NCBI RefSeq assembly: GCF_019351435.1
Contig: NZ_JAHWYN010000021.1
Location: 1 to 61,211, forward strand
DNA from: Flavobacterium taihuense
GTDB taxonomy: Bacteria > Bacteroidota > Bacteroidia > Flavobacteriales > Flavobacteriaceae
Length of the DNA stretch: 61,211 nucleotides
Direction of reading: 5' to 3'
Part shown: piece after piece, positions 61,129 to 61,211 of the stretch
How positions within the stretch are numbered: position 1 is the stretch's first letter
How the letters are laid out: every line of letters begins with the position of its first letter
The notes under the pieces: model-generated
What the model was told of the DNA's origin: nothing
The model's database searches: none
What the model saw: only the letters and a program-made list of their open reading frames with translations
Made by a program: the position numbers and the translations under genes

Positions 61129-61211
61129 ATGCAGACAAGACATTTTGAAGATTTAAAAGACAAGCGATTGTTGAATAGAGGAAATTCTATTCTCAATCGC
61201 TTGTTTGCTAA
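61129..61211 (+). CDS. Partial transposase, IS4-family-like (cut by window end)
   Basis: Only 27 codons are inside the window: MQTRHFEDLKDKRLLNRGNS and a few more. The pattern F-x-D-L-x-D-K-R-L-x-x-R is the DNA-binding start of IS4-family transposases. A perfect palindromic hairpin (TTTTTTTATCT-TTG-AGATAAAAAAA) lies directly upstream and ends at the ATG; the left end of the element is probably between 61060 and 61115. It marks an insertion directly downstream of the amylase gene. Confidence 0.6.
   Translation, partial: MQTRHFEDLKDKRLLNRGNSILNRLFA

Overview
The window is AT-rich DNA from a member of the Bacteroidota, most likely Flavobacterium or a close relative. The evidence is the set of recognisable core genes (both methylmalonyl-CoA mutase subunits, DivIC-like protein, MltG, DapF, a long-form GAPDH, AcnB, a SurA-like isomerase), Bacteroidetes-type promoters (TTTG about 20 nt before TAnnTTTG), Bacteroidetes mobilisation proteins, and intergenic repeats of kinds familiar from flavobacterial genomes.

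Bases 1 to about 24,560 are a composite genomic island. Its right edge is unusually clear: an 18-nt copy of a tRNA-Pro 3' end (24547-24564) followed by a terminator, with the core gene udk 70 bp further on. From the left the island holds four 24-bp repeats resembling an IS21-type end; a leftward operon with an HNH-like protein and two dynamin-like GTPases (Eleos/Leo-like); a mobilisation module (excisionase-like HTH protein, relaxase, accessory protein, candidate oriT) with no visible coupling protein; an AbiEii/DUF6922 pair; a non-coding block with long inverted repeats; a degenerate nucleotidyltransferase-HEPN protein with a small partner; a nearly leaderless XRE regulator; and a compact five-gene system of a C5 methyltransferase, MORC-like ATPase, Z1 helicase-like ATPase, DUF4420 nuclease and AIPR protein. 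Two GNAT-fold-like genes extend that last operon. Two small unknown genes come before the attachment site.

Bases 24,600-45,100 are mostly core genes: uridine kinase, divisome protein, methylmalonyl-CoA mutase, a tandem pair of secreted PepSY-like proteins duplicated with promoter and terminator, peptidoglycan enzymes, a leftward dapF/(frameshifted four-helix-bundle gene)/GNAT/mltG cluster, HtrA protease, GAPDH, a divergent Lrp/alanine dehydrogenase pair, an amino-acid permease, a LysM-NlpC/P60 hydrolase and a TrhA/hemolysin-III protein.

Bases 45,200-50,900 form a second, smaller variable region between core genes. Three unrelated single-gene units (a HEPN protein with R-4x-H, an Abi-alpha protein and a short MutS-like ATPase) are each followed by a related copy of a fold-back repeat. 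The layout recalls an integron-like cassette array, although no integrase is visible. A mobile fold-back element is nested in one copy, and a structured-RNA-like element closes the region.

Bases 50,950-61,211 return to core metabolism: two adjacent but separately terminated aconitases (mitochondrial type and AcnB), a MoxR ATPase, a SurA-like chaperone/isomerase and a lipoprotein alpha-amylase. The window ends in the first 27 codons of a probable IS4-family transposase.

All identifications are from reading motifs and translated sequence; no database search was run.
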